Source: Vibrio renipiscarius
GTDB lineage: Bacteria; Pseudomonadota; Gammaproteobacteria; Enterobacterales; Vibrionaceae
Assembly (NCBI RefSeq): GCF_000827885.1
Contig: NZ_JTKH01000024.1
Location: 744,001 to 808,000, forward strand
Length of the DNA: 64,000 nucleotides
Direction of reading: 5' to 3'
Made by a program: the position numbers and the translations under genes. Shown here piece after piece: positions 63,967-64,000 of the stretch. Below the pieces are notes generated by a model, which was given only the letters and a program-made list of their open reading frames with translations, searched no databases and had not been told where the DNA came from. Positions within the stretch are counted from its first letter, which is position 1; each line of letters opens with the position of its first letter.

Positions 63967-64000
63967 GTGCCTGTTTTTCGTCGAAGCGATCATATAGATG

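Overview
The window looks like a chromosomal segment of a marine gammaproteobacterium, most likely a Vibrio or close relative. The gene repertoire (RhlE with a Gly/Asn-rich tail, VF530, DUF3010, ProXWV, NupC, a YbiT-like ABC-F protein), the moderate GC content and a 127-bp ERIC-type repeat all fit Vibrionaceae. I saw no rRNA, tRNA, CRISPR array, prophage or insertion sequence. Most genes are catabolic, transport or regulatory accessory genes in short operons.

Layout. 1-2.4 kb: an AT-rich pair, a truncated aldo/keto reductase and a divergent FucP-like sugar:H+ symporter with CRP-like sites between them. 2.5-9.8 kb: an RpiR-type regulator divergent from a PTS operon (IIBC, GH38 MngB-like mannosidase, GH13_18 sugar phosphorylase, membrane-anchored IIA), probably for mannosyl- and glucosyl-glycerate solutes. 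10-15.3 kb: methyltransferase, cupin, HAD phosphatase, MazG-like pyrophosphatase, arylamine N-acetyltransferase and a leucine-rich-repeat lipoprotein. 15.5-20.8 kb: the ProXWV glycine betaine importer and an SgrR-like regulator. 21-27.7 kb: DedA, FMN reductase with a divergent LysR regulator, a short BLUF photoreceptor, NupC and RhlE. 28.6-32.6 kb: a glutamate-dependent acid-resistance operon (antiporter, glutaminase, glutamate decarboxylase) behind a long leader carrying the ERIC repeat. 32.7-39 kb: TRIC-type channel protein, EamA exporter, DUF2339 membrane protein and L-cysteine desulfidase. 39.2-43.9 kb: a three-gene signalling operon (TonB-dependent receptor, YfiR-like periplasmic protein, membrane diguanylate cyclase). 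44.3-50.5 kb: an ABC importer operon of the Fbp/Phn class with its own alkaline-phosphatase-superfamily hydrolase and HAD phosphatase, and a divergent GntR/UTRA regulator. 51.2-53.9 kb: an EmrAB-type efflux pair. 54.2-59.9 kb: a reductive dehalogenase operon. 60-64 kb: AraC regulator, LysE exporter, ABC-F ATPase and VF530 protein.

The most striking locus is 55.2-59.85 kb. All genes lie on the minus strand: TPR protein, RdhA (Tat signal, two Fe-S cluster motifs), RdhB-like three-helix anchor, RdhC-like FMN/NosR-type membrane protein and a small single-helix protein, followed by an AraC regulator. An FNR-like box precedes the first gene. This is the gene set of an organohalide-respiration system, found here in a facultative marine bacterium, with two components (the TPR protein and the 72-residue protein) that do not belong to the classical rdhABC core. 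Three other loci merit attention: the hybrid PTS/phosphorylase operon, the TonB receptor-YfiR-cyclase operon and the importer with an embedded cytoplasmic phosphohydrolase.
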